This document shows positions 32,954 to 42,880 of a stretch of 64,000 bases of DNA, piece by piece; positions within the stretch are counted from its first letter, which is position 1; each line of letters begins with the position of its first letter. A program made the translations under genes and the position numbers. This DNA is from Roseivirga sp. 4D4 (lineage in GTDB: Bacteria; Bacteroidota; Bacteroidia; Cytophagales; Cyclobacteriaceae). The notes beneath the pieces were generated by a model, which was not told where the DNA came from, made no database searches, and was given only the letters and a program-made list of their open reading frames with translations. The stretch lies in NCBI RefSeq assembly GCF_001747095.1, contig NZ_MDGP01000001.1:1905001-1969000 (forward strand), given 5' to 3'.

Positions 32954-35410
32954 TCATTCGTGCCTTAGCGCATTTACGGGGTTGGACTGTACTACTTTCC
33001 AAATCTTTCCGATTACACTTAAAACAGCTAGAACAAAAATCAAAAGCAATGGGCTAACGAAGAACCACGCGCCCAATTCAATTCTAAAGCTATAACCATC
33101 CAGCCAATTATTCATTAGGTAGTAGGCTACCGGCATACTTACAATCCCAGCGACCAACACCATCACAGCATACTCTTTTGACAACATCTTCATCAAGCTG
33201 AAGCCACTGGCACCCAGCACCTTTCGAATACCCACTTCCTTTATTTTCTGATTGACTGTAAGTGCCGTCAAGCCGAATAACCCTAAACATGCCACTACAA
33301 TTGTGACAATTGAAAACCCGGTAAATATTTTTCCGAAACGGACATCCTCCTTGTATTGCTGATCAAAACCCTGATCTACGAATGAGTACTGCATTTGATA
33401 GTTGGGGAATACCTCATCCCACTCACTTTGCATCTTGGCGATCATTCCATTCAACTGATCCTTTCTATTAGCCCCTGAAGACTCGTCTATTCTCAACTTG
33501 AAGAAGTAATATTTAGTCCATCCGCTAAGAATGTAAGCGATCGGCCGATAATCATTGTGTAAAGAAGTATGATGATGATTTTCTAGAACTCCTCTTACTT
33601 GCAGCGGGGCAAAAAAGCCTGCTATTTTAGCACCAACAGCATCTTCAGGGTTACTGAAGCCCAGCTCTTCTGCTAGTTTCTCATTGATCACCACATCGCC
33701 TTTCGACCATGGGTCATCATCTTGTCTTAAGGCCCTACCGGCAACAATATCTATTCCAAAAAACTCTGGGAAAGTATAACTCATAGAGATCAGACCCGTG
33801 TTTACTGCCGATTCTTTCGGCTGGGTATTCAAATATAAAGCACCTCCCCAAGTGATCGGTTGACCGGGCACCTCTCCCGCTGTAGACATGGACTCAATAC
33901 CTGGATATTTTAACAACTCCGTAGTCATTGTTCTAATCCTAGCTTTCTTTTGCCGATCGTCAGCATTTACATCAGAAGGTGGAGCTTCAACCATTAAGAT
34001 ATTTTCCGTTTCAATACCCAAGTCCGTGTTTCTCATATATTCAATCTGCTGAAAGATTGTTATAGTACCAGAAATCAGTAGAAACGTGACAGCAAATTGC
34101 GCCAGCACCAACACCTTCCTTGATTTACCGCTGGCAGCCTTACCGCGTTTTCCAACAAGTACTGACGCCAGGTTAAATGACTTCAACAAGATCAATGGAT
34201 AAAACCCTGTAACTAGTGTACCCAACGTGGCAATCAAAAGGAGAAAGCCCAGGACGTCATAACTCAAAATATTGATCATTGGAAGCGCGGTAGTCTGTTC
34301 CAAATAACCGCTTGTCAAGTTGATCAAAACGATTGTAATGCCCAGTGACAAGACATTCATCACCAAAGACTCAATGACAAATAAGAGTGACAATTGATGC
34401 TTGGATGAACCTAGACACTTCCTTACCCCCATTTCCTTCATTCGGTCCAGAGTCTTTACTAATGATAAGTTCAAATAATTAATCCATGCCACTACGAGAA
34501 TCACAATGGCCACAAGGGATAATATCCAAACCATCCGTTTATCGATCGTCACGGTGTCATCCAAAGGTATCTTACTGTTTAGGTGAATATCTTGTACGTT
34601 ATTCAGACTGAAAGATACCTTGTCACCACTATTCTTAAGTGTCTCACTGTAATTCTCGAGAAATATTTCATCTACAACTTGAGCAACCGTTTGCTTATCT
34701 GTGAAACTATTTAGAAGCACATATGTGCGGAAAGCCTGTATTTGCCAATTGTTCAAAGATCCGAGATACTTCTCAGCTGATGGATGACTTAAGGCCAGCT
34801 CGAAAGTGAAGTGTGAATTATTCGGCAGATCTTTCATTATACCCACCAACTCATATTGCTGCGCACCGGCATTGGCTTTTAGTGTAAAAACCTTACCAAT
34901 GGCTGCTGCCGGGTCTGAAAAATACTTCTTACTAGCCTTTTCTGTCAGTATAGCTTTGTATGGCTCATCAAAAGACTGATAACCACCAGCAACGAAGCTC
35001 GTGCTAAACATATCAAAAAAGGACTTTTCAACAGAGAAGACACCGGGCTGCTTAAATGCCACTAAGTCCTCTTCAATAACAAATTCCATCGAGGCATTCA
35101 AATAATTAAAAGAGGCCACCTTAGCAGTCTCTTTAACTAAGGGAGACTTTTCCTCCAGAATGGTGGATAAAAGATCAGCATGTGAAGCACTGTATGAGGT
35201 GTTATTATCTACCGACTGGATAGCACGTTCCAATCGAAAGAGTTGATCTGCATTTTCATTGTACTTATCAAATGAAGTATGAAAGGAAACATACTGGTAG
35301 ATCACCAAACAAATGGCCATGCCAAAAGAGAGGCCAAGTATATTGATAAATGAGAAAAGCTTGTTCTTGAAGATTTGTCGGAAGACAGTGGTTAAATAGT
35401 TTTTGAACAT
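32954..35410 (-). CDS. FtsX/MacB-like ABC permease
   Basis: This is an 818-residue ABC permease of the FtsX family without the N-terminal prefix domain of the gene at 29138. Membrane helix one is FSFINILGLSFGMAICLVIYQYVSF. Two core blocks read MKEMGVRKCLGSSKHQLSLLFVIESLV and KIKEVGIRKVLGASGFSLMKMLSKEYAVM, separated by a second MacB_PCD-like periplasmic domain. Such permeases are often clustered in Bacteroidetes and many lack their own ATPase gene nearby, as here. No regulator is adjacent. Substrate is unknown. Confidence 0.93.
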   Translation of the reverse strand: MFKNYLTTVFRQIFKNKLFSFINILGLSFGMAICLVIYQYVSFHTSFDKYNENADQLFRLERAIQSVDNNTSYSASHADLLSTILEEKSPLVKETAKVASFNYLNASMEFVIEEDLVAFKQPGVFSVEKSFFDMFSTSFVAGGYQSFDEPYKAILTEKASKKYFSDPAAAIGKVFTLKANAGAQQYELVGIMKDLPNNSHFTFELALSHPSAEKYLGSLNNWQIQAFRTYVLLNSFTDKQTVAQVVDEIFLENYSETLKNSGDKVSFSLNNVQDIHLNSKIPLDDTVTIDKRMVWILSLVAIVILVVAWINYLNLSLVKTLDRMKEMGVRKCLGSSKHQLSLLFVIESLVMNVLSLGITIVLINLTSGYLEQTTALPMINILSYDVLGFLLLIATLGTLVTGFYPLILLKSFNLASVLVGKRGKAASGKSRKVLVLAQFAVTFLLISGTITIFQQIEYMRNTDLGIETENILMVEAPPSDVNADDRQKKARIRTMTTELLKYPGIESMSTAGEVPGQPITWGGALYLNTQPKESAVNTGLISMSYTFPEFFGIDIVAGRALRQDDDPWSKGDVVINEKLAEELGFSNPEDAVGAKIAGFFAPLQVRGVLENHHHTSLHNDYRPIAYILSGWTKYYFFKLRIDESSGANRKDQLNGMIAKMQSEWDEVFPNYQMQYSFVDQGFDQQYKEDVRFGKIFTGFSIVTIVVACLGLFGLTALTVNQKIKEVGIRKVLGASGFSLMKMLSKEYAVMVLVAGIVSMPVAYYLMNNWLDGYSFRIELGAWFFVSPLLLIFVLAVLSVIGKIWKVVQSNPVNALRHE

Positions 35411-35460
35411 AATCTTGTCTTAAGGATAAAAACAGATGACCAAGACATATGCCAAAAATT

Positions 35461-35483
35461 AAAGCGCTGAAAATCAGCACTTT
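35461..35483 (-). terminator. Terminator-like hairpin downstream of the VWA gene
   Basis: Arms 35461-35470 and 35474-35483 (AAAGCGCTGA / TCAGCACTTT) form a stem with one mismatch and a 3-nt loop, followed on the minus strand by AATTTTT. It would end the VWA transcript before the permease gene at 35410. Confidence 0.6.
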
Positions 35484-35579
35484 AATTATTTTTAAACAAT
35501 TTGGATAGTACGATTCCGAACGAAAACTAATTTTTTGCGTTCAAGGCGATCACAAAATCAGAACTATCTTTTAGAAAAA

Positions 35580-37472
35580 CTACTCCCCCTCACCTAACAA
35601 CTCGGCCATCTCAATCAGTTTGATTAGTTCGGCCCTGTAACCTTCTTCATCCTTGCCCTTAGCTCCCTTGGCCAAACGGATCACATCGCCAAACTTCAAG
35701 TCATTTGAATAGTCAGAATCTCTCAGCAGCATGCCAAATCCAGCTACAGCAGCTGACCATCTAAAGTTGTTGGAGGTCTTTCCAATCTTTATTATTTCAT
35801 TCTTGATGACCGTATCCAAATAGATCGACTTGTCTTCGTCCGGCTTCTTGTATCTGAGCTTGACAGTCATCAAGTCTGATGCATTTCCACTCAGCTCGAT
35901 CTTCTTTTTCTGACCATACTTCAGGTCATCCAGAGGTTTAAAGTTACTTTCAACTCCTACCGGGATCACTTCATAAAGAGCCGTCACACTGTGCCCTGAC
36001 CCAAGTTCACCAGCATCCTTCTTATCGTTATTGAAGTCTTCATCATTCAATCTTCTATTCTCATAACCGATAAGTCGGTAAGCCTGAACTGTTGCTGGAT
36101 TGAACTCTACTTGAATCTTAACGTCTTTGGCAATGGTAAAAAGCGTGCCTCCAAACTCTTTAACAAGTACCTTTTTCGCCTCAAGGATATTGTCGATATA
36201 AGCATGATTGCCATTTCCCTTGTTGGCTAGCACTTCCATTTTAGAGTCCTTATAGTTGCCCATTCCATAGCCAAGTACTGTCAAGAAAACTCCACTCTTT
36301 CTTTGCTTCTCGATCAAAGCCTCCATGTCATCATCACTTGAAGCTCCTACATTAAAATCTCCATCAGTAGCTAGAATTACCCGGTTATTGCCTCCTTCTA
36401 TGTAGTTCTCTTTGGCGATTTTATAAGCAAGCTTTATTCCTGCACCGCCAGCAGTAGAGCCACCAGCATTAAGCTTGTCCAAAGCCTTAAGGATTTTCTT
36501 CTTCTCGTTACCCGGGGTGGATTCCAGTACTTCTCCCGCTGCCCCTGCATACACGACCATCGCCACACGATCTTCAGCTCTGAGCTCATTAATCAACAGC
36601 TTGAATGACTTCTTCAAAAGCGGCAACTTATTGTGGTTACTCATTGATCCCGACACATCAATCAAGAAAACAATGTTAGATGCTGGAAGATTGTCCATCT
36701 CAATTTTTTCACCTTGAATGCCTATATGAACTAATTTATGATCCTCATTCCATGGTGCTAAAGAAACTTCATGCTCAACACCAAATGGATGCTTGCCTCT
36801 TGGGGATTGATAATCATAATTGAAGTAGTTGATCATTTCTTCAATCTTGACCGCATCTTTTGGTGGCAACTGGCCTGAATTGATAAACCTTCTCACATTA
36901 CTATATGACGCAGCATCTACATCAATAGACAGTGTACTATATGGATTCTTCCAGGGTGATTTAAAGCCATTTTCATCAATCTTTTTGTATGACTCGTTGG
37001 ATGGATTATAGTTATCGAAATACATCGACCTTTTATATACAGGAGAAGGCATTGAGGCCACATCCATTTCGTATTCCATGTTAGCTTCTGCGACTTTACT
37101 TACACTAAAGGATAATCGTTTGACTGAGGTTATTGGTCTTTCACCTGTGACTACCACCTCCCCTAGTCCAGTTTCATCGGGCACTAGAGATACATTAATC
37201 ACTCTCTGATTGCCTACCTTCCTTTCAATCATGTGATAACCCAACATTCGAAACACCAAGGTAGAAGAGTCATTAGGAACAGTAATCGTATAGTTACCTG
37301 CTCTATCAGTTGATACCGCTTTGGTGCTGCCTTTAATAAATACGGCTACAGAAGGGAAACCTCTCCCAGAAATCGCATCTGTCACCTGCCCAGTGACTTT
37401 TATCTCTTTTTTTTCAATCGGATTATGGAATCCAATGAAAAGTGTCATCATTATGATTAATACCTGCTTCAT
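35580..37472 (-). CDS. Exported VWA-domain protein with CarboxypepD-like N-terminus
   Basis: This is a 630-residue exported protein (MKQVLIIMMTLFIGFHNP...). Residues about 23-108 form a CarboxypepD_reg-like domain (VTGQVTDAISGRGFPSVAVFIKGSTKAVSTDRAGNYTI) ending in GLGEVVVTG. A YfbK-type vWF_A N-terminal region (LSIDVDAASYSNVRRFINSGQLPPKDAVKIEEMINYFNYDY) precedes a VWA domain with the metal-ion (MIDAS) motif FLIDVSGSMS. The C-terminus resembles DUF3520. It is divergent from the sigma factor gene at 37707. It shares the GLGEVVVTG and LSFSVSKVA motifs with the anti-sigma/TonB protein at 38290, suggesting one envelope pathway. Confidence 0.85.
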   Translation of the reverse strand: MKQVLIIMMTLFIGFHNPIEKKEIKVTGQVTDAISGRGFPSVAVFIKGSTKAVSTDRAGNYTITVPNDSSTLVFRMLGYHMIERKVGNQRVINVSLVPDETGLGEVVVTGERPITSVKRLSFSVSKVAEANMEYEMDVASMPSPVYKRSMYFDNYNPSNESYKKIDENGFKSPWKNPYSTLSIDVDAASYSNVRRFINSGQLPPKDAVKIEEMINYFNYDYQSPRGKHPFGVEHEVSLAPWNEDHKLVHIGIQGEKIEMDNLPASNIVFLIDVSGSMSNHNKLPLLKKSFKLLINELRAEDRVAMVVYAGAAGEVLESTPGNEKKKILKALDKLNAGGSTAGGAGIKLAYKIAKENYIEGGNNRVILATDGDFNVGASSDDDMEALIEKQRKSGVFLTVLGYGMGNYKDSKMEVLANKGNGNHAYIDNILEAKKVLVKEFGGTLFTIAKDVKIQVEFNPATVQAYRLIGYENRRLNDEDFNNDKKDAGELGSGHSVTALYEVIPVGVESNFKPLDDLKYGQKKKIELSGNASDLMTVKLRYKKPDEDKSIYLDTVIKNEIIKIGKTSNNFRWSAAVAGFGMLLRDSDYSNDLKFGDVIRLAKGAKGKDEEGYRAELIKLIEMAELLGEGE

Positions 37473-37573
37473 GATTATATGATTTAGATTTTCAATTCTT
37501 TATTCACATGATGCGGCATGGAACTTGATTCCATAAATACTTGAGAAAAAAATTATTGACATTGTGAAGAAGA

Positions 37574-37597
37574 CTGATTCAAATAGTTTTGAATCAG
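37574..37597. promoter_or_regulatory. Perfect 10-bp inverted repeat, 4-bp spacer
   Basis: CTGATTCAAA (37574-37583) and TTTGAATCAG (37588-37597) are perfect complements. It is in the divergent spacer between the VWA and sigma genes, so it could be an operator. No T-run follows. Confidence 0.45.
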
Positions 37598-37607
37598 GTT
37601 AATCTCA

Positions 37608-37694
37608 ACGTCACCCTGAATTCATTTCAGGGTCTTAATTGAATAGATGCTGAAACCTGCCTTTGTCGGCAGACAGGCGAGTTCAGCATGACGT
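37608..37694. repeat. REP-like imperfect palindrome
   Basis: The outer arms ACGTCACCCTGAA (37608-37620) and TTCAGCATGACGT (37682-37694) pair with two mismatches. A perfect inner hairpin CCCTGAA-TTCAT-TTCAGGG (37614-37632) and a GGCAG-containing hairpin lie inside. It resembles intergenic GTCACCCTGAA palindromes that recur in Bacteroidetes genomes, and ends 12 bp before the sigma factor start. Confidence 0.75.
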
Positions 37695-37706
37695 CAACTT
37701 TCGGTT

Positions 37707-38315
37707 TTGGCTAACACCAACTTGAAAAACAGAGCACTACATATCGACCAAATCACTGATCTAGAGCTTATTTCGGCTTACAAGCGAAGTAAGGACAAGG
37801 AGTTAGTGGGCTTGCTATTCAAGCGCTATATGCCCTTGGTTTATGGTGTATGCCTGAAATATTTGAAAGAGAGGGAGGCTTCTAAGGATACGACAATGCA
37901 GGTATTCGAAAAGCTACTGCTCCGCCTTGAAGGTCAAGACATAGTCAATTTTAAAAGTTGGCTTCATGTACTTACAAAAAATGAATGCCTCATGCTTCTC
38001 AGGAAACAATCCAGTCAAAATGAGAAAGCTCAAATTGTTAATGGAACTGATTTTATGGAATTATCCATTGCAGCGCATCATGAAGATGAAGGACTTGAGG
38101 AAGACGTTGAGAAGTTAGGTACTTGTATTGATAGATTAAACGAAGAACAGCAACAATGCATTAAGCTGTTTTACCTTGACAAAAAGTGTTACCAAGAGGT
38201 TTGTGACATGACAGGTTACGATATGAAGAAAGTCAAAAGCTACCTTCAGAATGGACGAAGGAATTTGAAATTATGTATTGAGAAACTCCGTGGACAAGAA
38301 GAACAAACATATTGA
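37707..38315 (+). CDS. ECF-type sigma factor
   Basis: This is a 202-residue sigma-70 family factor. Region 2 lies in ELVGLLFKRYMPLVYGVCLKYLKEREASKDTTMQVFEKLLLRLEG and region 4 in IDRLNEEQQQCIKLFYLDKKCYQEVCDMTGYDMKKVKSYLQNGRRNLKL. The start is uncertain: the frame is open from TTG at 37707 with no in-frame ATG before YMPLVYG. The gene for an anti-sigma/TonB-like protein follows with overlapping frames, so the pair probably senses an envelope signal. The REP-like palindrome lies directly upstream. Confidence 0.85.
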   Translation: MANTNLKNRALHIDQITDLELISAYKRSKDKELVGLLFKRYMPLVYGVCLKYLKEREASKDTTMQVFEKLLLRLEGQDIVNFKSWLHVLTKNECLMLLRKQSSQNEKAQIVNGTDFMELSIAAHHEDEGLEEDVEKLGTCIDRLNEEQQQCIKLFYLDKKCYQEVCDMTGYDMKKVKSYLQNGRRNLKLCIEKLRGQEEQTY

Positions 38316-39693
38316 TCGGTTAACACCTGAGGTCATAGAGGCTTACCATACTGGTAAACTTTCCCCTGAGCAAATGCATCAGGTGGAAGTGTTGATGCTT
38401 GAAAATCCTTTGTATGCAGAGGGCATGGAAGGGATTGAATCCCTTGGCTTGGCTGACCTTTCCGCAGACCTTAATGAATTGACTGCAAGATTGGATCAAG
38501 CTACGGACTCTAAGGTTGCTCCATTCTGGACGTTATACAGAAGAGTAGCTGCAATCGCACTCCTACTGATCACCTCTGTAGGTTTATTCTATTTATTGGA
38601 TGACCAACCTCCCCTTCCAACACAAGATTTAAGTGAGGCAAAGAAGCCTGATATTGAATTACCTGAAGACAGTGTTTCGAATGAGACAGATAACAATCAA
38701 GCTGGTCAACAATCAAAAAAAGAACCAGAGATAGTCAAAGAGGGAGAACCTGATCTTTCTGAAAGTGATGAAACCCTGGAGCCAGAAATTGTTACTCAGC
38801 CATCTCCACTTCGCGGAAAAGTGGCAGGAATTAAAGCAGAGTCTACTCAAGAAATTACCATACCTATGACCTCGTTTGAGCGCAGTGTAGATAGTATGCT
38901 AAAAAGGTCCACAGATATTGACACCAGTCCAGAATTATCCCTTCAAAGCAAGAGAAAACAGAATTCACAGACCAGCAGAGCATTGAGAAACACTGCTTTT
39001 GAGGCGAACCAAGGCACAGTTCGATCACTCACAATACGTGGCGAAGTCTTGACTGCAGATGATGGTTTCCCACTTCCATTTGTTTCCGTTTTCAAAAAAG
39101 GAACTACCACTGGAACGCCAACTGATACTAAAGGGCAATTCGTCATCAATGATATTAATATTAAAGACACTTTAGTTTTCAGGTTTCTCGGTTATCAGAC
39201 TCGGGAAGTTCCAATTACCGGTGATAGCATCTTAAATGTAACTTTAGAGCCAGATTTTACCAGTTTAGGAGAGGTTGTTATTACAGGTGTAGCTGCAGCT
39301 ACACCTGAAAAGAAACTAGCGTTTTCGATATCGAAAGTCGAAACTGGAGATTTATCATTAATTTCTGATGACCCAAACATGGATTTATCCAGTTATGCGT
39401 CTGCTAAACCTGAAGGAGGATTTACCTCCTTTAACCGCTACCTCCGAAGAAACCTTAAATACCCTGAAGCAGCCAAAGAACAGAAAATACGTGGTAGGGT
39501 TACGCTTGAATTTGATGTAAGTGCTATCGGTGAGCTCTCAAACTTCAAGATTATCAAGGGCCTGGGCTATGGTTGTGATGAAGAAGCCATCCGCTTGGTA
39601 AAAGATGGACCAAAGTGGAATCCAAGAACAGAAGGAGTCGACAAACGCCCCGTCAGTTCCACAGTTAAGATCAGAGTAAGGTTTAGGCCTTAG
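38290..39693 (+). CDS. Anti-sigma-like membrane protein with TonB C-terminus
   Basis: This protein of about 467 residues begins with GTG at 38290 (or TTG at 38278), overlapping the sigma gene by 26 bp. The N-terminus (RLTPEVIEAYHTGKLSPEQMHQVEVLMLENPLYAEGMEGIE) resembles an anti-sigma cytoplasmic domain. It is followed by one membrane helix (AIALLLITSVGLFYLL) and a charged Pro/Glu-rich linker. A CarboxypepD_reg-like domain (LTIRGEVLTADDGFPLPFVSVFKKG) comes next, then SLGEVVITG. The C-terminal domain is TonB-like (LRRNLKYPEAAKEQKIRGRVTLEFDVSAIGEL). It is a likely transmembrane link between sigma control and the envelope. Confidence 0.82.
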   Translation: MDKKNKHIDRLTPEVIEAYHTGKLSPEQMHQVEVLMLENPLYAEGMEGIESLGLADLSADLNELTARLDQATDSKVAPFWTLYRRVAAIALLLITSVGLFYLLDDQPPLPTQDLSEAKKPDIELPEDSVSNETDNNQAGQQSKKEPEIVKEGEPDLSESDETLEPEIVTQPSPLRGKVAGIKAESTQEITIPMTSFERSVDSMLKRSTDIDTSPELSLQSKRKQNSQTSRALRNTAFEANQGTVRSLTIRGEVLTADDGFPLPFVSVFKKGTTTGTPTDTKGQFVINDINIKDTLVFRFLGYQTREVPITGDSILNVTLEPDFTSLGEVVITGVAAATPEKKLAFSISKVETGDLSLISDDPNMDLSSYASAKPEGGFTSFNRYLRRNLKYPEAAKEQKIRGRVTLEFDVSAIGELSNFKIIKGLGYGCDEEAIRLVKDGPKWNPRTEGVDKRPVSSTVKIRVRFRP

Positions 39694-39697
39694 GAGC

Positions 39698-39763
39698 CTC
39701 ATCCCTAGCCCTTCTCCTCAGGAGAAGGGAAAAGCCCCTCCTTTGGAGGGGTTTAGGTAGGCT
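39698..39763. repeat. 66-bp double-hairpin repeat (copy 1)
   Basis: This element contains two adjacent hairpins: CCCTTCTCC-TCA-GGAGAAGGG and GCCCCTCC-TTT-GGAGGGG-like arms. An almost identical 66-bp copy lies at 46511-46576. Both end at the stop codon of a minus-strand trp-operon gene (aroF here, trpE there), so they may act as transcript-end structures. Confidence 0.85.
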
Positions 39764-40775
39764 AGAAACTCTTTCTCAACTCAAAAGTCTTGCGCATACG
39801 ATCGATTAGACGATTTGACTCATTGTAATTCAAAGTCTGTTGTCCATCTGAATACGCTTCTTCGGGAATCTCGTGTGACTCAAAAATCACTCCATCAGCA
39901 CCGGCCATAATACTTGCCAAAGCGATCGGCTCAACGTGCGCTCTTATGCCAATACCATGTGAAGGATCTGCAATTACCGGAAGGTGTGTTTTCTCCTTCA
40001 GTACAGCAACTGCATTCAGGTCCATCGTATTTCTAGTGGCTTTCTCATAGGTTCTAATTCCTCTTTCGCAAAGCAAGAGTCTCTCATTGCCGCCACTAAA
40101 GACATATTCGGCTGAAGAAAGTAGCTCGTCAATTGTTCCAGAGATACCACGCTTAATCATTACGGGCTTGTCGGTGCCCTTCCCCAATTCGTCCAGCAGG
40201 TTGAAATTCTGCGTATTTCTAGCACCTACTTGGTAGATATCGACATAAGGATCCATTTCAGCAATCTGAGAAACCTGCATTACCTCAGTAATGATTTTCA
40301 TTCCGGCTTCTTTGGCCAACTCATACCACACTTTCAGTCCATCAATTCCCAAGCCTCTGAAGGCATATGGCGAACTTCTGGGTTTATAAACCCCTCCTCT
40401 CATAATGGAAATTCCCTGAGATTTTAGATGCGCAATGGTCTTGCGGATCTGATCTTCACCTTCGATAGAACAAGGACCTGCCATGATTTGGAATCCGCCT
40501 TCTTCGATAACCACACCATCGCCAAGATCTATTACTGTAGGATTTACTTTCCACTTACGGGAAACAAGTTTAAAACCATCCGATACAATATGGATGTCCT
40601 TTATTCCTTCCATTGATCCGATAGATCTGATATCGAATTCCTTGCTTCCTGTACCTACCAGGTAATCCCCTTTTTGGGTCTTCACTTCGGTTGGTTTGTA
40701 TTTGAGTCCTTTGACTCTATTAATGATTGCCTCTTTTTGGCTCTCTTCTATTTCTTGTTCGAATTGTATGATCAT
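39762..40775 (-). CDS. aroF: DAHP synthase with N-terminal ferredoxin-like domain
   Basis: This enzyme (3-deoxy-7-phosphoheptulonate synthase) starts the shikimate route from PEP and erythrose 4-phosphate. It has 337 residues. The N-terminal 70 residues (MIIQFEQEIEESQKEAIINRVKGLKYKPTEVKTQKGDYLVGTGS) are a ferredoxin-like regulatory domain as in Thermotoga-type enzymes. The catalytic barrel shows IMAGPCSIE, GGVYKPRSSPYAFRGLG, QVGARNTQNF, KRGISGTIDE and PVIADPSHGIG. It is the last gene of the trp operon, so aromatic precursor supply and tryptophan synthesis are co-controlled by the leader attenuator. Confidence 0.95.
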   Translation of the reverse strand: MIIQFEQEIEESQKEAIINRVKGLKYKPTEVKTQKGDYLVGTGSKEFDIRSIGSMEGIKDIHIVSDGFKLVSRKWKVNPTVIDLGDGVVIEEGGFQIMAGPCSIEGEDQIRKTIAHLKSQGISIMRGGVYKPRSSPYAFRGLGIDGLKVWYELAKEAGMKIITEVMQVSQIAEMDPYVDIYQVGARNTQNFNLLDELGKGTDKPVMIKRGISGTIDELLSSAEYVFSGGNERLLLCERGIRTYEKATRNTMDLNAVAVLKEKTHLPVIADPSHGIGIRAHVEPIALASIMAGADGVIFESHEIPEEAYSDGQQTLNYNESNRLIDRMRKTFELRKSF

Positions 40776-40823
40776 TTCTTATAAGTTTCGAGCTATGAGC
40801 CACAAGCTTCAAGCTCAGTTTGT

Positions 40824-41597
40824 TTAACCCTTTACAGATTGAATAAATTCATTAATGTTATTCGCCACCTCTCCTTCTTGGGAGATTGCTTTAATAAATG
40901 CACTTCCAATAATAGCACCATTGGCATTTTCACATGCCTTATCGAATGTTTCTTTATTGGATATCCCGAAACCGATCAAGGTTGGGTTCTTCAAATTCAT
41001 TTCCTTAATTCTGGAGAAATAGGCTTCCTGATCTTGGCTTATTCCTGTCTTGGCTCCTGTGGTACTTGCAGAAGAAACCATATAGATGAAGCCGTTTGAG
41101 TTTTCATCAATCTCCCTAATCCTCGATTCGGAAGTTTGTGGAGTGATCAAAAAGATATTCAGGAGACCATGCTTCTCGAATAAAGGCTTGTAGACTTCAA
41201 GGTATTCGAACATGGGTAGGTCTGGTAGAATCAATCCATCGACTCCCACTTCTTCACATTTTTGACAAAAAGCCTCAATACCGTACTGAACGATGGGGTT
41301 GATATAACCCATCAGGATAATCGGGATATTGACTTTCTCCCTCACCCCTTCTAGCTGTTCCAAAAGGAGCTTCAAGGTCATTCCATTGTCGAGTGCAATA
41401 CCATTGCTTTCCTGAATGGTAGGACCATCAGCGATTGGGTCGGAAAACGGAATACCTATTTCGATTAGGTCTGCACCGGATGCTTCCAAGCTCTGCATTA
41501 TACTGACTGTATCGTTTAGGGTTGGGTAACCAGCCGTGAAATACACGTTCAGTACCCGTTCTGATTTTCTATTAAAAAGTTGTTCTATTCTATTCAT
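40824..41597 (-). CDS. trpA: Tryptophan synthase alpha subunit
   Basis: This subunit cleaves indole-glycerol phosphate to indole and G3P and passes indole to TrpB. It has 257 residues with the catalytic acids in ADLIEIGIPFSDPIADGPTIQ (Glu and Asp). MGYINPIVQYG, LILPDLPM and TGAKTGIS are characteristic family blocks. It follows trpB in the operon. Spacer sequence before it (41598-41686) is odd simple sequence rich in TATTGCGTA/TATTGAGTA-type units. Confidence 0.97.
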   Translation of the reverse strand: MNRIEQLFNRKSERVLNVYFTAGYPTLNDTVSIMQSLEASGADLIEIGIPFSDPIADGPTIQESNGIALDNGMTLKLLLEQLEGVREKVNIPIILMGYINPIVQYGIEAFCQKCEEVGVDGLILPDLPMFEYLEVYKPLFEKHGLLNIFLITPQTSESRIREIDENSNGFIYMVSSASTTGAKTGISQDQEAYFSRIKEMNLKNPTLIGFGISNKETFDKACENANGAIIGSAFIKAISQEGEVANNINEFIQSVKG

Positions 41598-41686
41598 TGT
41601 ATAAGCGTATTGCGTAGTACGTATTGAGTATTGCGTAATGGGTACCGTGACGTCCCAATACTCACTACTCCTATCTCATTACCCAT

Positions 41687-42868
41687 TTAATACTTTCCCC
41701 ATTTGATATAAGTCTCCAAATCCTTATCTCCTCTACCTGAAAGGTTGATGACTACGATATCATTGGGCTTAAATGTCATTCGGTCTAATGCTGCAAAAGC
41801 ATGAGCCGTTTCGATGGCCGGAATTATCCCTTCAAGCCTGCTTAACTCAATACCTGCTTGCATGGCCTCTTCATCGGTGGCGCTGTAGAATTGCGCCCTA
41901 CCCGTTTCAAACAAATGTGCATGCACTGGGCCAATACCTGGATAATCCAAGCCTGCTGAAATTGAGTAAGGTTCTACTACTTGTCCATCTTCAGTTTGCA
42001 TAAGCAGTGTCTTACTTCCATGAAGTACACCCGGCTTACCCAGTACGGTTGTTGCCGCAGACTCTCCAGAATCGTTTCCTAGACCCGCAGCTTCCACAGC
42101 CACTAATTGCACGTCTTCATCGTCATAGTAATGAAAAAAGGCTCCAGCGGCATTACTACCACCACCTACACAGGCGACTACATAATTTGGCTTTTCGGTA
42201 CCCTCATGTGAAAGCAATTGCTTTCTAATTTCTTCGCTAATTACCGATTGGAAGCGAGCAACCATTTCTGGATATGGGTGAGGTCCAACCACGGATCCTA
42301 TGATATAGTGTGTATCTGTTGGATTGTTGATCCAGTGGCGCATGGCCTCGTTCGTAGCATCCTTGAGGGTCTTACTGCCACTCTCCGCTGCCCGAACTTC
42401 TGCACCAAGGATACGCATGCGTTCGACATTTGGCTTTTGACGTTCCATGTCTACAGCTCCCATATAAACGATGCATTCTACACCCATCAGCGCACAGACT
42501 GTGGCTGTGGCTACTCCATGCTGGCCTGCTCCAGTTTCTGCAATGATCTTCTTTTTACCTAAACGCTGGGCCATTAGAATCTGACCTATCGTATTGTTTA
42601 CCTTATGAGCTCCAGTATGGCAGAGATCTTCTCTTTTTAGGTACACTTTAGCCCCGTACTTTTGTGAGAGCCGCTTAGCGAAATACAATGGAGTGGGCCT
42701 TCCAACAAAGTCTTTCAGCAGTGACTGAAACTCTTCCTGAAAGTCTTCGGACTGCATAATTCGCTCATAGTTGTCTCTCAACTCCTCCATATTAGGGTAT
42801 AGCATTTCAGGGATATAGGCTCCCCCAAAATTTCCGTAATACCCTCTCTCGTCAACTTTTACTTTCAT
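41687..42868 (-). CDS. trpB: Tryptophan synthase beta subunit
   Basis: This PLP enzyme condenses indole with serine to give tryptophan. It has 393 residues. The PLP lysine is in [18 protein letters not shown], the phosphate loop in [16 protein letters not shown], and [18 protein letters not shown] is the conserved stretch. Length and motifs are normal, and it is followed by trpA. A REP-like palindrome occupies the spacer to trpF upstream. Confidence 0.98.
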   Translation of the reverse strand: MKVKVDERGYYGNFGGAYIPEMLYPNMEELRDNYERIMQSEDFQEEFQSLLKDFVGRPTPLYFAKRLSQKYGAKVYLKREDLCHTGAHKVNNTIGQILMAQRLGKKKIIAETGAGQHGVATATVCALMGVECIVYMGAVDMERQKPNVERMRILGAEVRAAESGSKTLKDATNEAMRHWINNPTDTHYIIGSVVGPHPYPEMVARFQSVISEEIRKQLLSHEGTEKPNYVVACVGGGSNAAGAFFHYYDDEDVQLVAVEAAGLGNDSGESAATTVLGKPGVLHGSKTLLMQTEDGQVVEPYSISAGLDYPGIGPVHAHLFETGRAQFYSATDEEAMQAGIELSRLEGIIPAIETAHAFAALDRMTFKPNDIVVINLSGRGDKDLETYIKWGKY

Positions 42869-42880
42869 GTCAATTCTTTT

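Noticed and set aside
37518..37534. ATGGAA-N5-TTCCAT dyad before the VWA gene as an operator
   Set aside because: Six-base arms in AT-rich DNA are too weak evidence by themselves.
42007..42562. Plus-strand open frames opposite trpB
   Set aside because: They have no domain, no codon-use support, and lie opposite a well-supported enzyme gene.
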